Part shown: positions 17,895 to 26,941 of the stretch, piece after piece
Layout of the letters: the number at the start of each line of letters is the position of its first letter
Position numbering within the stretch: the stretch's first letter is position 1
From: an uncultured Bacteroidales bacterium
GTDB taxonomy: Bacteria > Bacteroidota > Bacteroidia > Bacteroidales > Bacteroidaceae
NCBI GenBank assembly: GCA_937898885.1
Contig: CALDKD010000117.1
Coordinates: 1-64,000, forward strand
DNA length: 64,000 bases
Direction of reading: 5' to 3'
Notes under the pieces: generated by a model
Databases searched by the model: none
What the model saw: only the letters and a program-made list of their open reading frames with translations
What the model was told of the DNA's origin: nothing
Made by a program: the position numbers and the translations under genes

Positions 17895-18413
17895 TTAAAG
17901 AACAGGCTCCAGACAGTTCTTCTGCACTTTTAACCTTGCGCTGAGCAGTTGGCCTACACTAACCACTATGTAGGTGTCCTGACTGGCCGATATCACCTCT
18001 CCCTCTACTCCCTGCAGCCTGCCGGATATTATCCTGACCTTCTGCCCTGGCACAGGGTTGAAGCTTTCAAGCTGAACAGAATCCGGCTCCTCTGTTACAA
18101 CACGGATAAAGTCGTCCATCTGTTTGTCTGGCACCACCAGCATTCGGTTTGTGGAACGGTCTATTACGTAAAAGACCGGAAGCCCACGGCCGTTTGCCAA
18201 TGCGCAGGCATCGCTCTTTGCCGCCCTCAGGAACACCATATTAGGTATCAGAGGCACAATGGCCTTGATTCTGCGTCCGCCCCTCACCTTCAGGGTCTGC
18301 GTTACAGGAACAAAGTTCTGCACGCCATACCCATTCAATTTGTCGCGGATGAGAAGTTCCTGCCCCCGCCGGGTACGGGCAACAAACCAGCAAATGCTAT
18401 CAGCGTCTGTCAT
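17895..18413 (-). CDS. UpxY-family transcription antiterminator (NusG-like)
   Basis: 172-residue NusG paralog of the kind that heads Bacteroidales capsule and O-antigen operons. The NGN domain starts with SICWFVARTRRGQELLIRDK and carries PLIPNMVFLRA at about residue 55. The C-terminal KOW domain shows VPGQKVRIISGRLQGVEGEV at about residues 121-140. UpxY proteins bind elongating RNA polymerase and prevent premature termination in the untranslated leader of their own long operon. Here it directly precedes the exporter and glycan genes, all on the same strand. No UpxZ partner is seen next to it, and no invertible promoter repeats were found upstream. The ATG at 18413 lies about 20 bases after a -7-type promoter element. 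Confidence 0.9.
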   Translation of the reverse strand: MTDADSICWFVARTRRGQELLIRDKLNGYGVQNFVPVTQTLKVRGGRRIKAIVPLIPNMVFLRAAKSDACALANGRGLPVFYVIDRSTNRMLVVPDKQMDDFIRVVTEEPDSVQLESFNPVPGQKVRIISGRLQGVEGEVISASQDTYIVVSVGQLLSARLKVQKNCLEPVL

Positions 18414-18433
18414 TAGCCCATCCTATTTATAAG

Positions 18434-18441
18434 CAAATATA
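18434..18441 (-). promoter_or_regulatory. Promoter -7 element TATATTTG for the polysaccharide operon
   Basis: On the minus strand TATATTTG fits the Bacteroidota TAnnTTTG -7 consensus exactly and lies 20 bases upstream of the UpxY start codon. A clear TTTG at -33 is not obvious. It lies between the UpxY gene and the convergent-side terminator of the OmpA gene, so it is the natural promoter for the long minus-strand operon. Confidence 0.55.
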
Positions 18442-18504
18442 AGATAAAGATTTTGCTTATGTGGTTTTTTCTGCAAAAATCTTTACTATTCGTGCATAAA
18501 AAAA

Positions 18505-18546
18505 GTGTCTGGAAGGCTCCTTGAATACCGGCAGCCTTCCAGACAC
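18505..18546 (-). terminator. Rho-independent terminator downstream of the OmpA-family gene
   Basis: A 14-base perfect inverted repeat (GTGTCTGGAAGGCT at 18505-18518, AGCCTTCCAGACAC at 18533-18546) with a 14-base loop. On the minus strand the hairpin is followed directly by seven T residues (plus-strand A run at 18498-18504). It lies 24 bases after the stop codon of the OmpA-family gene and separates it from the polysaccharide operon. Confidence 0.9.
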
Positions 18547-18570
18547 GTAATTTGAACTAATTATAGAGGA

Positions 18571-19869
18571 TTAATTGTTCTCAATGAGTACGCAACGGTC
18601 CAGACCGCCATCCTCGTGCTTGTCAGATACAATCGTAGCCTTGATTACGATGTGGTCCTCTGGAACATTGAACCTTGTCATAAGCAGGTTCTTGATGTTC
18701 TCGGCACGCTCGCGGCTGAGACGCATATTGGCCTCAAGCGAGCCTGTACCCTTGTCGGCGCTTCCCGTCAGGTAGAACACGTGCTCAGGATCCTCCTCCA
18801 GGGCCTTTGTCACATAATTGTTGAAGTGGTGCTCCTCAGAGAAGTTGAGTCTGCTTACATTAATCTGATAGTACATAACAAGATCGGCCTTGGCGACACG
18901 GTCTCTGAACGATACGGTGTTGACAACCTCAACCACCTTGACTGTATCGGGCTCGCCTACAGCCTGTGCAGCCTTGCGGTTCAGCTCATCAAGAAGGTAG
19001 TGAAGTTCCTCGTTCTCTTTCTTTGTTGTATTGAGAGCGTCTATGGCATCCATAGCATCGCGCAGGGCGTCATCACGCTGCTCCTCAAGACCCAACGCGC
19101 GCTTCCAGTAGTTTCTCTCGAAGTCCACATCAAGTGTCAGACCTGCGGTAGCGGTGAAGTGATTTACACGACCGCCCTTTCCGGCATCGTGATAGCGTCC
19201 GCTGAAGTTGCCCCAGCGCAAATCAAGCATAGCCTTAAGGAATCCGTTGATGCGGAATGTATTGTACAGGCCCAATCCGAACGAAAACTCCCTGTCGCGT
19301 GATACTTTGGTGAAAAGCGGCTCATCAGGATCAGACAAATGCATATAGCCGGCGTGTGCGTATGGAGAGATACTATAGAAGCGGTTTGCCCTGTAGCCGA
19401 ATATAGAGTTGACCATGTTCCATATAACATCGCCGTGCATATATACGCTTGAGAAGTGGCTCACGCCATTAGCATCTACATCAATAGGATAGTGCTGCGC
19501 AAAATACTGATTATGGTACGGCACTTTCTCCTGAAGGCTGAAGCCCTGGAATCCGAGCCTTACCGCCAGCACAGGGGTAATCCACTTTCCTACGTTAACC
19601 TCAAAAGCAGGAGTAAGCCTGGCTGTGGCAAAATCAAAGCCCATATTGTAATCATCGGTACCTGACACCAGTGTCTGCACACCCGCGCTGGCACTGATAA
19701 ACCAGTTTGAATACCATGGGTTCGTTATGTAGCCATAACGAAGACGTTTTCCATTCTCATCAATGTTGGTATTGATGAGATCAGGATCATCTGCATTGGT
19801 AGTGTCTGCATAAATGTTTGCAGTTGACATTGCCCAAAAAGCGCACAAAACAACGAATAATTTCTTCAT
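18571..19869 (-). CDS. OmpA-family outer membrane protein
   Basis: 432 residues. A signal peptide (KKLFVVLCAFWAMSTANIYA) is followed by an N-terminal beta-barrel region (about residues 50-260) rich in alternating aromatic strands such as WYSNWFISASAGVQTLVSG. A short coiled linker (about 262-300, DALRDAMDAIDALNTTKKEN) leads to a C-terminal OmpA peptidoglycan-binding domain. That domain carries VFYLTGSADKGTGSLEANMR and LSRERAENIKNLLMTRFNVP at about residues 372-411. It probably anchors the outer membrane to the cell wall. It is a single-gene unit with its own -7 promoter element and a strong terminator. Related OmpA-like genes often lie upstream of Bacteroidales capsule loci; functional linkage is not shown by the sequence. 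Confidence 0.9.
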   Translation of the reverse strand: MKKLFVVLCAFWAMSTANIYADTTNADDPDLINTNIDENGKRLRYGYITNPWYSNWFISASAGVQTLVSGTDDYNMGFDFATARLTPAFEVNVGKWITPVLAVRLGFQGFSLQEKVPYHNQYFAQHYPIDVDANGVSHFSSVYMHGDVIWNMVNSIFGYRANRFYSISPYAHAGYMHLSDPDEPLFTKVSRDREFSFGLGLYNTFRINGFLKAMLDLRWGNFSGRYHDAGKGGRVNHFTATAGLTLDVDFERNYWKRALGLEEQRDDALRDAMDAIDALNTTKKENEELHYLLDELNRKAAQAVGEPDTVKVVEVVNTVSFRDRVAKADLVMYYQINVSRLNFSEEHHFNNYVTKALEEDPEHVFYLTGSADKGTGSLEANMRLSRERAENIKNLLMTRFNVPEDHIVIKATIVSDKHEDGGLDRCVLIENN

Positions 19870-19906
19870 CTATCGAAGGTTATAAAATTCACTTTCTAAT
19901 GAGCCG

Positions 19907-19914
19907 CAAAGTTA
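19907..19914 (-). promoter_or_regulatory. Promoter -7 element TAACTTTG for the OmpA-family gene
   Basis: The minus strand carries TAACTTTG, an exact TAnnTTTG match, 37 bases before the start codon at 19869, leaving a short untranslated leader. A TTTA about 18 bases further upstream may serve as an imperfect -33 element. Confidence 0.55.
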
Positions 19915-20109
19915 ATACAAATTTCTGACACGTAAAGCATAACAATGCATTAAATCCCATTATTTTAACTTCATTTTTGAAATTATCCCAACTTTTACAC
20001 AATCCACAAGCACCAACTTAACATTACGAAAGCATCTAGTGCCACCCAATATTCATATAGGGGGGGGGTAAATGATTACACCACAGTAAGTTGCGGCAAG
20101 ACAACCAAA

Positions 20110-20158
20110 GCGGGTCAAGGGGACAGCCCCCCCCTCTGACCCTCCTTGACCCACTATA
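20110..20158. repeat. REP-like hairpin element, copy 1 (terminator position)
   Basis: Contains GCGGGTCAAGGGGACAG on plus, eight C residues, then CTGACCCTCCTTGACCC, ending at the stop codon of the gene at 20159. It matches elements at 48313, 49697 and 58453. The arms pair imperfectly here. It lies where a terminator for fimbrial set A is expected. The remaining stretch 19915-20109 holds a run of nine G residues at 20060-20068 and nothing else I can name. Confidence 0.6.
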
Positions 20159-21427
20159 CTACGGCTTCCAGTTCACTCTGGATTCTTCAGCGTGCTTCTT
20201 GACACTGCTTTTCGCCGACGCGGTGAAGTTGAAAGTGGTGTTTGGGTATGTTAATGACTGAGTACCAGATCCTTCAGGGGTAATATCGGATGTCAAGCTC
20301 CAGTTCACCGGCGTGACAGTATAATTGTCGCCAACAGTCATTCCTGTAATTGTTACCGACGGAGCCGCCGAACTGACTGACACAGTGTAAAGTACAGAAC
20401 TGCCTTTTAAGACATTGAACAAGGCGCTCTCGCCATCAGCCAAACCAGTCACGGAAATAATTATATCGCCAGGCAAAGCATTCCATTGAGCCGTAAGAGT
20501 AACATTGCCGTATTTGCCACTTGCAGTAGTTCCGCCCTTGTAACCGGAATTAAGTCCCCAGTTGCCATCTGTAGAAGTTACCAGCCACCCATGGAATGTG
20601 CTGCCGGTTTTCGTAGCAGAACGCAAAGTAACATCATTGCCATAATTATAACTCTGAGTTTTAGATGCGGAAGAAGCCATCTTTCCCCCATTTGTATCAT
20701 ACGTAATCGTATATGACATAGCTTTCCATTGTGCGGTAAGCGTCACGTCGCCATACATTCCATTCAATGACTTACCGGCATTATACGATGTTGATGTACT
20801 CCAATTATTATCTTTGCTGGTATCCCGATAAGTAACCTTCCAGTTATTAAATTCATATCCCGTAGCTACTGAAAATTCTGGAGACGGAAGTGTTTTTGAG
20901 CAGGCGACATCATAGCCAAGAGGATCCATTGTACCTGCTCCCTTATCGCCTGGCTCAAATGCTATAGTATATGGTATTGGAGAAAAGTATGCGTACACAT
21001 AGTAATTAATAGCATTTGATTCGTTGCCACTAACTGCAGTACTGCTGGCTTGTACTGTTATGTTATATGGATTATCAGCAACAAGAGGGGTTGCAGGATT
21101 AGCAGGATCGGCAGGATCCTTTTTCCAACCCCGCCAGCTATAGCCTTTGCTGGGATAAGCATATAATTCAAAGGTCAAATTTCCTTGTGATGTCTTGGTA
21201 CTCTTTGCGCCAGCTGATTCCTCTGCGCCGGTACCTTCCACATCTCGTGACCCTTCTACGTAAACCATACCACCGGCTGTTGACTTTGCGTAAACAACAG
21301 CTGCATATTCCCCCTGATTAAGCTGACCCAAAATCCATTCCAACAAGCCACTAGCTTTTGCCGTTGAAGGCAATAGTAGAAATACCGCTAAAAGAGCTAC
21401 ACGAAATATTGACTTATTTTCCGCCAT
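20159..21427 (-). CDS. Secreted InlB B-repeat (Listeria-Bacteroides repeat) protein
   Basis: About 422 residues from the ATG at 21427; a 5-codon longer non-ATG start is unlikely. A signal peptide (VALLAVFLLLPSTAKASG) precedes several InlB/Flg_new-type repeats. Two are clear: YTIAFEPGDKGAGTMDPLGY at about residue 166 and YTITYDTNGGKMASSASKTQ at about residue 241, each ending in the V/LTAQW motif. The N-terminal part (KGYSWRGWKKDP) looks like a degenerate repeat. The last about 100 residues share a pattern with the protein at 39243-39974, including the C-terminal SSVKKHAEESRVNW. It is the final gene of fimbrial set A and overlaps the DUF4105 gene by 14 bases. A surface binding role is inferred; no anchor is visible. 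Confidence 0.8.
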   Translation of the reverse strand: MAENKSIFRVALLAVFLLLPSTAKASGLLEWILGQLNQGEYAAVVYAKSTAGGMVYVEGSRDVEGTGAEESAGAKSTKTSQGNLTFELYAYPSKGYSWRGWKKDPADPANPATPLVADNPYNITVQASSTAVSGNESNAINYYVYAYFSPIPYTIAFEPGDKGAGTMDPLGYDVACSKTLPSPEFSVATGYEFNNWKVTYRDTSKDNNWSTSTSYNAGKSLNGMYGDVTLTAQWKAMSYTITYDTNGGKMASSASKTQSYNYGNDVTLRSATKTGSTFHGWLVTSTDGNWGLNSGYKGGTTASGKYGNVTLTAQWNALPGDIIISVTGLADGESALFNVLKGSSVLYTVSVSSAAPSVTITGMTVGDNYTVTPVNWSLTSDITPEGSGTQSLTYPNTTFNFTASAKSSVKKHAEESRVNWKP

Positions 21428-22622
21428 ACGCAATAGCATGAGTTTTAAAGAACAGACAAATATATGATATTGCTATTGATAGAGCCAGCAGTATGTACGC
21501 ATCGTCAGTAAGTCTGTGTGGCCAGAAAAACATAAATCCAGACCAGACAAAAAGTATGACCGCGTACGGAAGGCACCAATTGCGCCGCCACTTCCAAAGT
21601 AGCAAGGGAAGCGGATTAAACGGAATTATCAGCCAGCTCCACTCTGTACACACCAAATCTGAGAGAAACACAAGATACACCGTCACGACACCAAGCGCTG
21701 TTTGCAATGCAAGGAGCAAATACTCAATCCACGAATGGCCCAGAGCGCCACAAATCACAGATAGTACAAGAAGAACCACAGCAACCGCTACAGGAGAGAG
21801 GCAGCGGTTGACAGCTTTTGGCGATGTGCATCCAGTAAGTTTGCGTCCATTAGGAGACAGAAGCTGACGCCCGCAAACAGTAGCGTCAGACAATACGCTC
21901 ACGAGTTGCGTTGGAATAATAACCTTTTCCACATTTGTGCAACTTGCATCAATTTTGCCATTGCACACAAGATGCATAAAACAACGGGTCCACTTATTAT
22001 CAGACAGTGCATTATGTCCTATCTCACGCCTGCTTAGATTATACTCATCCGGCCAATCGCCGTAATTTATCGCAATCGTGTCCAAACCTTCTTTAATCAT
22101 TGACAAAGCACTATATGCACATCCTCTATCCAGATAATTATAGGGAAGATTTATGCCTTCCTCCAAATGCACATCCAGTACTCGCCAAAGATTACGTCTC
22201 ACTTCTACAGGAAGGTTCAGAGTGTATTCGTCAACATTTCTATTTGCCTTTTCGCATAATGATATAAATAAGTCGGAAGGAATTGCCAGCATTCCCATTT
22301 TAAGCTTTCCTGCAAAAAAACGAAGCACTTTTGAAGCGGCACCCTCAGACTCGTAAGTGAATACATAATCCAGGTTGCGAACAGGGCACTGCATGCGTAT
22401 GGCAGCATGACCAAGTTGGGAGTAAAGAACACCGCCCGGCTCGCTGATAAGCAGTGATGCAATCACAAAGTCCTCGGGAACGCTGTCAGGAACGGCGGCG
22501 AGCTGCATATTTTGGGCATCGTCCTCCTGGGCGTACGTAGGAACAGCAAACAGCGCAAGCACCAGAAGGCATATTACCTTAGCAAATGGTTTTGCCAGCG
22601 AGAATTGTGAGACACCGTTCAT
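21414..22622 (-). CDS. DUF4105 membrane protein, long form
   Basis: About 402 residues from the ATG at 22622. A signal peptide (VICLLVLALFAVPTYA) is followed by a DUF4105/Lnb-N-type periplasmic domain. Key segments are DFVIASLLISEPGGVLYSQL, GHAAIRMQCPVRNLDYVFTY and KLKMGMLAIPSDLFISLC. The GHA motif and DRGCAYSA (about residue 170) supply conserved His and Cys residues typical of papain-like or NlpC-like folds. The C-terminal about 140 residues have roughly four membrane helices (for example LSPVAVAVVLLVLSVICGAL). A shorter paralog lies at 37601-38371, also near fimbrial genes. It is 41 bases after the fimbrillin gene and overlaps the InlB-repeat gene. A role in envelope processing of these surface proteins is a guess from recurrence. 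Confidence 0.8.
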   Translation of the reverse strand: MNGVSQFSLAKPFAKVICLLVLALFAVPTYAQEDDAQNMQLAAVPDSVPEDFVIASLLISEPGGVLYSQLGHAAIRMQCPVRNLDYVFTYESEGAASKVLRFFAGKLKMGMLAIPSDLFISLCEKANRNVDEYTLNLPVEVRRNLWRVLDVHLEEGINLPYNYLDRGCAYSALSMIKEGLDTIAINYGDWPDEYNLSRREIGHNALSDNKWTRCFMHLVCNGKIDASCTNVEKVIIPTQLVSVLSDATVCGRQLLSPNGRKLTGCTSPKAVNRCLSPVAVAVVLLVLSVICGALGHSWIEYLLLALQTALGVVTVYLVFLSDLVCTEWSWLIIPFNPLPLLLWKWRRNWCLPYAVILFVWSGFMFFWPHRLTDDAYILLALSIAISYICLFFKTHAIAYGGK

Positions 22623-22663
22623 ATTCCAAACGCCGAGAGAGCGATACACACTTTTTAATAATA

Positions 22664-24208
22664 TTATTGGAAAGCCGAAGTACAGGAGGAAATGCCATCT
22701 GATGCTACTGCCTGCACCAGGATTGTCATCTCAAAGTGAGCGCCTGATACGGGCGCAGTGGTTGGCTTGGTGAACAAGCTAATCAGATTGGCCGTGGACG
22801 AGCCTGGCGCCACCTTTGCTGTATGATAGTAGAAGCCATCGGTTCCAGAAGTCCAACCTGTGCCAGGAGTAATAGAGCCTGTCCACGCAGCGACCACGTT
22901 GCCGTCGGCGTCGTACCAGTTGGCTACTACTGCGGCACGGATATATTCATAGACATTGCTGGTGTTATTGAACCTCACATCGGACTTTGTAGTATTATTC
23001 ACGTTCTCCGATATCTGCACTTTGATACTGCCGGCAAGATTCACCTTATACATATAGTACATACCGGCCTTCCACTCACCGTTTATTGGGAACGTGGGGC
23101 TGGTTGTCTCGTCCGACGAAGGTTTGTTGCTGACGAACGTGACCTTCAGCTTTGCATCAGATGGGAGTGTTTGCGGTATCATAAAGAAGGTCTTGGCATC
23201 GTCTGTCTTGAAAGCGTTGTCGGGGTCTGACGGTACTTGCAACGAGGCATCGCTACTGGTATATTCCTGCGAGAAACTGGCCTCTTCGCTTGGGGTATGC
23301 GCAAATGTGATATTCGGTGTGGACGATGATGGTGTGTTGTCCGAGCCGGTCATAACGCAAGATGTCTTACTGTTCACGTTTTGAATCTCTATCTTGCTGA
23401 CACTATAGTCTGGGTTGTTGTCTTGAACAAACTGCACGGCGCTGAGGGCGTGAAAGAACCAGACATTAACGTTCTGACCCGATGCACCGCTGGTTGATGT
23501 TTGCGACTCGAGTGTTCCATAATTGGTGCCATCGTCGTAATACTTCCTGCTCTCCTTGCTGAAGGCGAAAACGAGATCCTCCTGGCCAGACGCGGTTGAC
23601 TCCTGCACGGTATAGTCAAAATTGGCAGAATATGTGGAGGTGCGGGTTGGCTTCTTCAGATTATAGCTCCAGAAAGTAAGCGGTACATTGTTTATCCAAT
23701 ACAGCTCGCCATCCGGTCCTTTTCTGGCAGGACCTTCGGTTTTACTCAAGTTCCAGCCCGAGGCTCCGTTCTCGCAATCGGCCACGAAATAGAGTCCGGC
23801 ACCATTCTTATTTGTATAAGAGCCCTGCTCCCCTGTGGCTATTGTATTGTCATACCACTCATCTTCGGCATACGCCATCATCTTGAAACCGTCTGTCTTG
23901 ATGTTATCTGTTGTAACGACTTTTCCCTTGGTATTGACATAAGACTCCATCGGTGCATTGCAGTTCTCATAAACCATCTCCACCAGCTCATAGCCGTGGG
24001 CGGTTGACACAACACGCTCGGACAGAAGCCTGCCCGGCTGACTCTGCGCCGACACCGCCTTGGTGCTAACCGATTTCACAACCGGTATGATATTCGGATT
24101 TGAGTTACCGAACTGCGACAGAGGCTCTTTACGGCAGGAGCAGAACACAAGCGCCATAACCGCCAACGGCAGCACAAGTCTGATACACCGCATCAATTGA
24201 ACGTTCAT
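22664..24208 (-). CDS. Fimbrillin-family lipoprotein with C-terminal NWYD module
   Basis: About 514 residues from the ATG at 24208. A lipoprotein signal (LPLAVMALVFCSC) is followed by a fimbrillin domain with VSTKAVSAQ, the paralog motif MAYAEDEWYDNTI (about residue 117) and FFHALSAVQFV (about residue 250), where most family members have F/YHALSQV. From about residue 420 a separate module runs EYIRAAVVANWYDADGNVVA to GAHFEMTILVQAVASDG. The same module ends the adhesin at 39999-42716 and resembles the DG-YYY segments of SipW-dependent TasA/camelysin-like proteins. It has its own promoter and heads a three-gene unit with DUF4105 and the InlB-repeat protein. It is probably a shaft or tip component exposed on the cell surface. 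Confidence 0.82.
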   Translation of the reverse strand: MNVQLMRCIRLVLPLAVMALVFCSCRKEPLSQFGNSNPNIIPVVKSVSTKAVSAQSQPGRLLSERVVSTAHGYELVEMVYENCNAPMESYVNTKGKVVTTDNIKTDGFKMMAYAEDEWYDNTIATGEQGSYTNKNGAGLYFVADCENGASGWNLSKTEGPARKGPDGELYWINNVPLTFWSYNLKKPTRTSTYSANFDYTVQESTASGQEDLVFAFSKESRKYYDDGTNYGTLESQTSTSGASGQNVNVWFFHALSAVQFVQDNNPDYSVSKIEIQNVNSKTSCVMTGSDNTPSSSTPNITFAHTPSEEASFSQEYTSSDASLQVPSDPDNAFKTDDAKTFFMIPQTLPSDAKLKVTFVSNKPSSDETTSPTFPINGEWKAGMYYMYKVNLAGSIKVQISENVNNTTKSDVRFNNTSNVYEYIRAAVVANWYDADGNVVAAWTGSITPGTGWTSGTDGFYYHTAKVAPGSSTANLISLFTKPTTAPVSGAHFEMTILVQAVASDGISSCTSAFQ

Positions 24209-24263
24209 CTGAAACACACATCATATATGGCGGCGGCACTGAGTCTATGCGATTTATTCAGCA

Positions 24264-24271
24264 CAAAGTTA
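24264..24271 (-). promoter_or_regulatory. Promoter -7 element TAACTTTG for the 24208-20159 unit
   Basis: TAACTTTG on the minus strand, exact TAnnTTTG, 56 bases upstream of the ATG at 24208, within the 263-base gap after the large tip protein gene. A candidate TTTG -33 (TTTTTGC) is about 25 bases upstream, longer than ideal. The rest of the gap is AT-rich and shows nothing definite. Confidence 0.5.
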
Positions 24272-24471
24272 CAAGCACCAATCCACCTGATTACTTGCAA
24301 AAATAGAAATTTTCATATATAAATTGAAAAATGCAAGGATTTTTTACTCGAAAATTCTACTTATACGCACAACTTTTTTGCAAATACAGAGATTAACTTT
24401 TAGAAAAGTGAATTTTGCCAGAAAAGTTGCTTTTAGAGAAGTGAATCAGAGGTGAATCATTCCCTAACACA

Positions 24472-26940
24472 TCAGGGGACTGAAATACCAGTCTCATCAT
24501 AAACGCAACGTATTCGATTCACGCTGGTGCGAGACTGATTTCCCGCGTCAGAGTTCACATTCCGGAGCAACTCATTTTTAGTACTTTCACTCACATTAAA
24601 ACTACCGCTATAACTACCGTTCAAGAAGTCAGCAGCAGAGACTTCAATACGTTGACCTCCTGCATTACTCAATCTCATCAAATAGTTGCAACTATAAACT
24701 TCACTTTCTGCAAAAGAATAAACACCATTCTGATAAGTTGTTTTTGTAGCCCTTGCCTCATTAACATTTTCATCCCTGAATAACGCCGCAACATCCACGT
24801 CTGGGGATTTACCTCCTTTTGCATACTGAGTATAGATATTCCTATATGTTGTTTGACTGGACCAATACCATTTATCTTGAAAAGAAGAGAATTTAGTGTA
24901 CACGGTTTCGTTTGTAGTAAGGTTCATGCCCGTAGCTATTTCTTGAATTTCTTTTATGGCAGGGAGATACCAATTAATAGAAACGACTTTGCCAGATGCA
25001 TCCCTTTTGTTTTTGTTATAACAATACTCTGCCGCAGTACGTGGATTGTCATTTAGAGTCAGTGTTGTTTGTCCCAACTTTGAAACAATCTTTTGAGTAT
25101 AGCTTTTGCCTGCATAGTTATCAGCGAAATCATAGAATTTGTCCTGAACAGCCTCATAAGCTTGTTGTTCATGAGTATCAGCAAAACTTCCGCTCTTTGA
25201 GAACACCCTGACAGATGATGAGATTTGAGTGCTAGCAGCCCCCCACACGAAACCTTCTGTGGTATTGCCGTAGTTATCTTTCGGGTCGAAATTGTAGAGA
25301 TACTCCTCGTAATACTCAATCTCGTAAGTATGTCCATTACTGGTTACCGTATATAAGTCTTCCTGACGGAAAGTAAACTCGTGTACCTCCTTCAGCACAT
25401 CAGCGTCATAGAAACTGGCTTTCAACACGGCATAGCGGCAACCGTCACCATTATCCCCGTTAGCTTTGGAATGATGTGTTGTATTCTCATCAATGTAAAG
25501 CCACACGCGGTTGTTCTTGTTTGAAGCGCCTTCATCATAATCAATGGTTGCAGTAGTGTTACCTGCCAAGGTGATTGTTAAAAGATTTGTTGTGAAATAG
25601 TCCCGCTTAGATGCAGTTTGATCAAACCTTAGCCAATCTGACGTTGACGGGCTCACAATTTCCAGCACCACCTTCGGGTCTGTATAATGCACAAAGTCCA
25701 GCTCTATATCAATAGGACGTATCTCAAAATGGCTGTCAATCTGAGTCTCACGCTCCACATAAAACGCGAATGCCTGAATATCAACATTTACCCGATGGTC
25801 AATGGAAATGCCATTCAGATTGTTATCACCGCCATCGGTATTGGTCAGTCCTTTTATCGTAACGCTGTTCTGGTAGTGATGATTCCGGCAAAGGGCATAA
25901 TCATTATAGTTGTTGGCTCCAAGATACACCTTATAAGTAACACTCTTGCGAAGACCGTGATGGTCCACATATTTGCCAGCAAGCTCAACATACATTGGTT
26001 TTTGAGCATTGCTGCAAAGCAGAGGTTTGAAACGTTGTTTCTCAGTGTCCGGCAAATTTGAAGGATATATACTTGCCCCATTAATTACGCCATCGGCATA
26101 AGCTGCCATTACCTTATGTTCGGGAACATAGAAATAGAAAGTCATACCAGGGCCCTTGTGGATGCAGGGATTAGGCATAGTCACTGCCGCCATATCACCT
26201 GTAATGTCAGTCTGCATCGTACCTGCGCAGTTTTCAGTCGGGGCATCGGTGGCCGGCTCGTCAAGGCGCAGATACTTAGGAACATTCACCACCTTATATG
26301 AATCGAGTGTGAATTGCGGAGTATAAGTCTCTGATTCCTGCTCGGAATCAACCTGAATGCTGAAAGAAACCTTGGAATACAGGTTTACAAGAGGAATCTC
26401 ATATATTGTCTTAGGTGTACCGGTTGGTCTGTTCCAGCGCAAATCTATGACCTCGGAAGACTTGCCTATCATAGGAAAGCCATCATCGTCAATATCCAAA
26501 CCGGTGACATCAAGATCTATGCCAAGCAAATCAGTAACGGAATAGCTTGTATTTGACAAGATGCTGGTGGTTGTTCCTATCATTGACTCAGGTACGTTAG
26601 CCAGAATGTATATGGTTGATTCCTGCATTTTGTCACCACGGTCAATATACTTTTGATCACTGCGTGACAGGATTTGGAATACCGAGTTTCCGCCCTGTGT
26701 TCTCTGCACATCAACCAGCGCGTCATCGCTGTCAAACACGAACATATACATTGACGTAATACGTGACTCGTACTCGTTTTTGGATGAGCGTGTACCTACA
26801 TTCACATCATTGAAATCTGTGATGCGGGCAATGACACCCACATCGCTATATGCGGAACCAGACACAATGTCTTTGTCTCTTGCGCAGGAGGCAGACAGCA
26901 ATGTGGCTATAGCTGCCAGATATATAAGTGCCCTTCTCAT
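24472..26940 (-). CDS. Large fimbrial tip/anchor lipoprotein (set A)
   Basis: About 822 residues from the ATG at 26940. Lipobox LLSASC is followed by an N-terminal FimB/Mfa2-type domain with RITSMYMFVFDSDDALVDVQ (about residue 58) and TIYILANVPESMIG (about residue 109), the usual V/FAVAN-type motif. The middle is beta-rich. The C-terminal region has NWYLPAIKEIQEIA, KWYWSSQTTY and VNRIRCVYDETG, the W-LP-x-x-E, Y-W-S-S and RCVYD pattern of FISUMP-type paralogous domains. The same domain closes the proteins at 42728 and 52960. By analogy with Mfa3-5/FimC-E it would be a minor tip component. Its start lies 2 bases from the stop of the preceding fimbrillin gene. Confidence 0.78.
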   Translation of the reverse strand: MRRALIYLAAIATLLSASCARDKDIVSGSAYSDVGVIARITDFNDVNVGTRSSKNEYESRITSMYMFVFDSDDALVDVQRTQGGNSVFQILSRSDQKYIDRGDKMQESTIYILANVPESMIGTTTSILSNTSYSVTDLLGIDLDVTGLDIDDDGFPMIGKSSEVIDLRWNRPTGTPKTIYEIPLVNLYSKVSFSIQVDSEQESETYTPQFTLDSYKVVNVPKYLRLDEPATDAPTENCAGTMQTDITGDMAAVTMPNPCIHKGPGMTFYFYVPEHKVMAAYADGVINGASIYPSNLPDTEKQRFKPLLCSNAQKPMYVELAGKYVDHHGLRKSVTYKVYLGANNYNDYALCRNHHYQNSVTIKGLTNTDGGDNNLNGISIDHRVNVDIQAFAFYVERETQIDSHFEIRPIDIELDFVHYTDPKVVLEIVSPSTSDWLRFDQTASKRDYFTTNLLTITLAGNTTATIDYDEGASNKNNRVWLYIDENTTHHSKANGDNGDGCRYAVLKASFYDADVLKEVHEFTFRQEDLYTVTSNGHTYEIEYYEEYLYNFDPKDNYGNTTEGFVWGAASTQISSSVRVFSKSGSFADTHEQQAYEAVQDKFYDFADNYAGKSYTQKIVSKLGQTTLTLNDNPRTAAEYCYNKNKRDASGKVVSINWYLPAIKEIQEIATGMNLTTNETVYTKFSSFQDKWYWSSQTTYRNIYTQYAKGGKSPDVDVAALFRDENVNEARATKTTYQNGVYSFAESEVYSCNYLMRLSNAGGQRIEVSAADFLNGSYSGSFNVSESTKNELLRNVNSDAGNQSRTSVNRIRCVYDETGISVP

Positions 26941-26941
26941 A

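Noticed and set aside
18414..18504. Possible invertible promoter upstream of UpxY
   Set aside because: Many Bacteroides capsule loci have one, but I found no pair of inverted repeats flanking the promoter and no recombinase gene nearby.
18616..19302. 228-codon plus-strand frame opposite the OmpA gene
   Set aside because: Antisense to a strong OmpA-domain gene; no motifs of its own.
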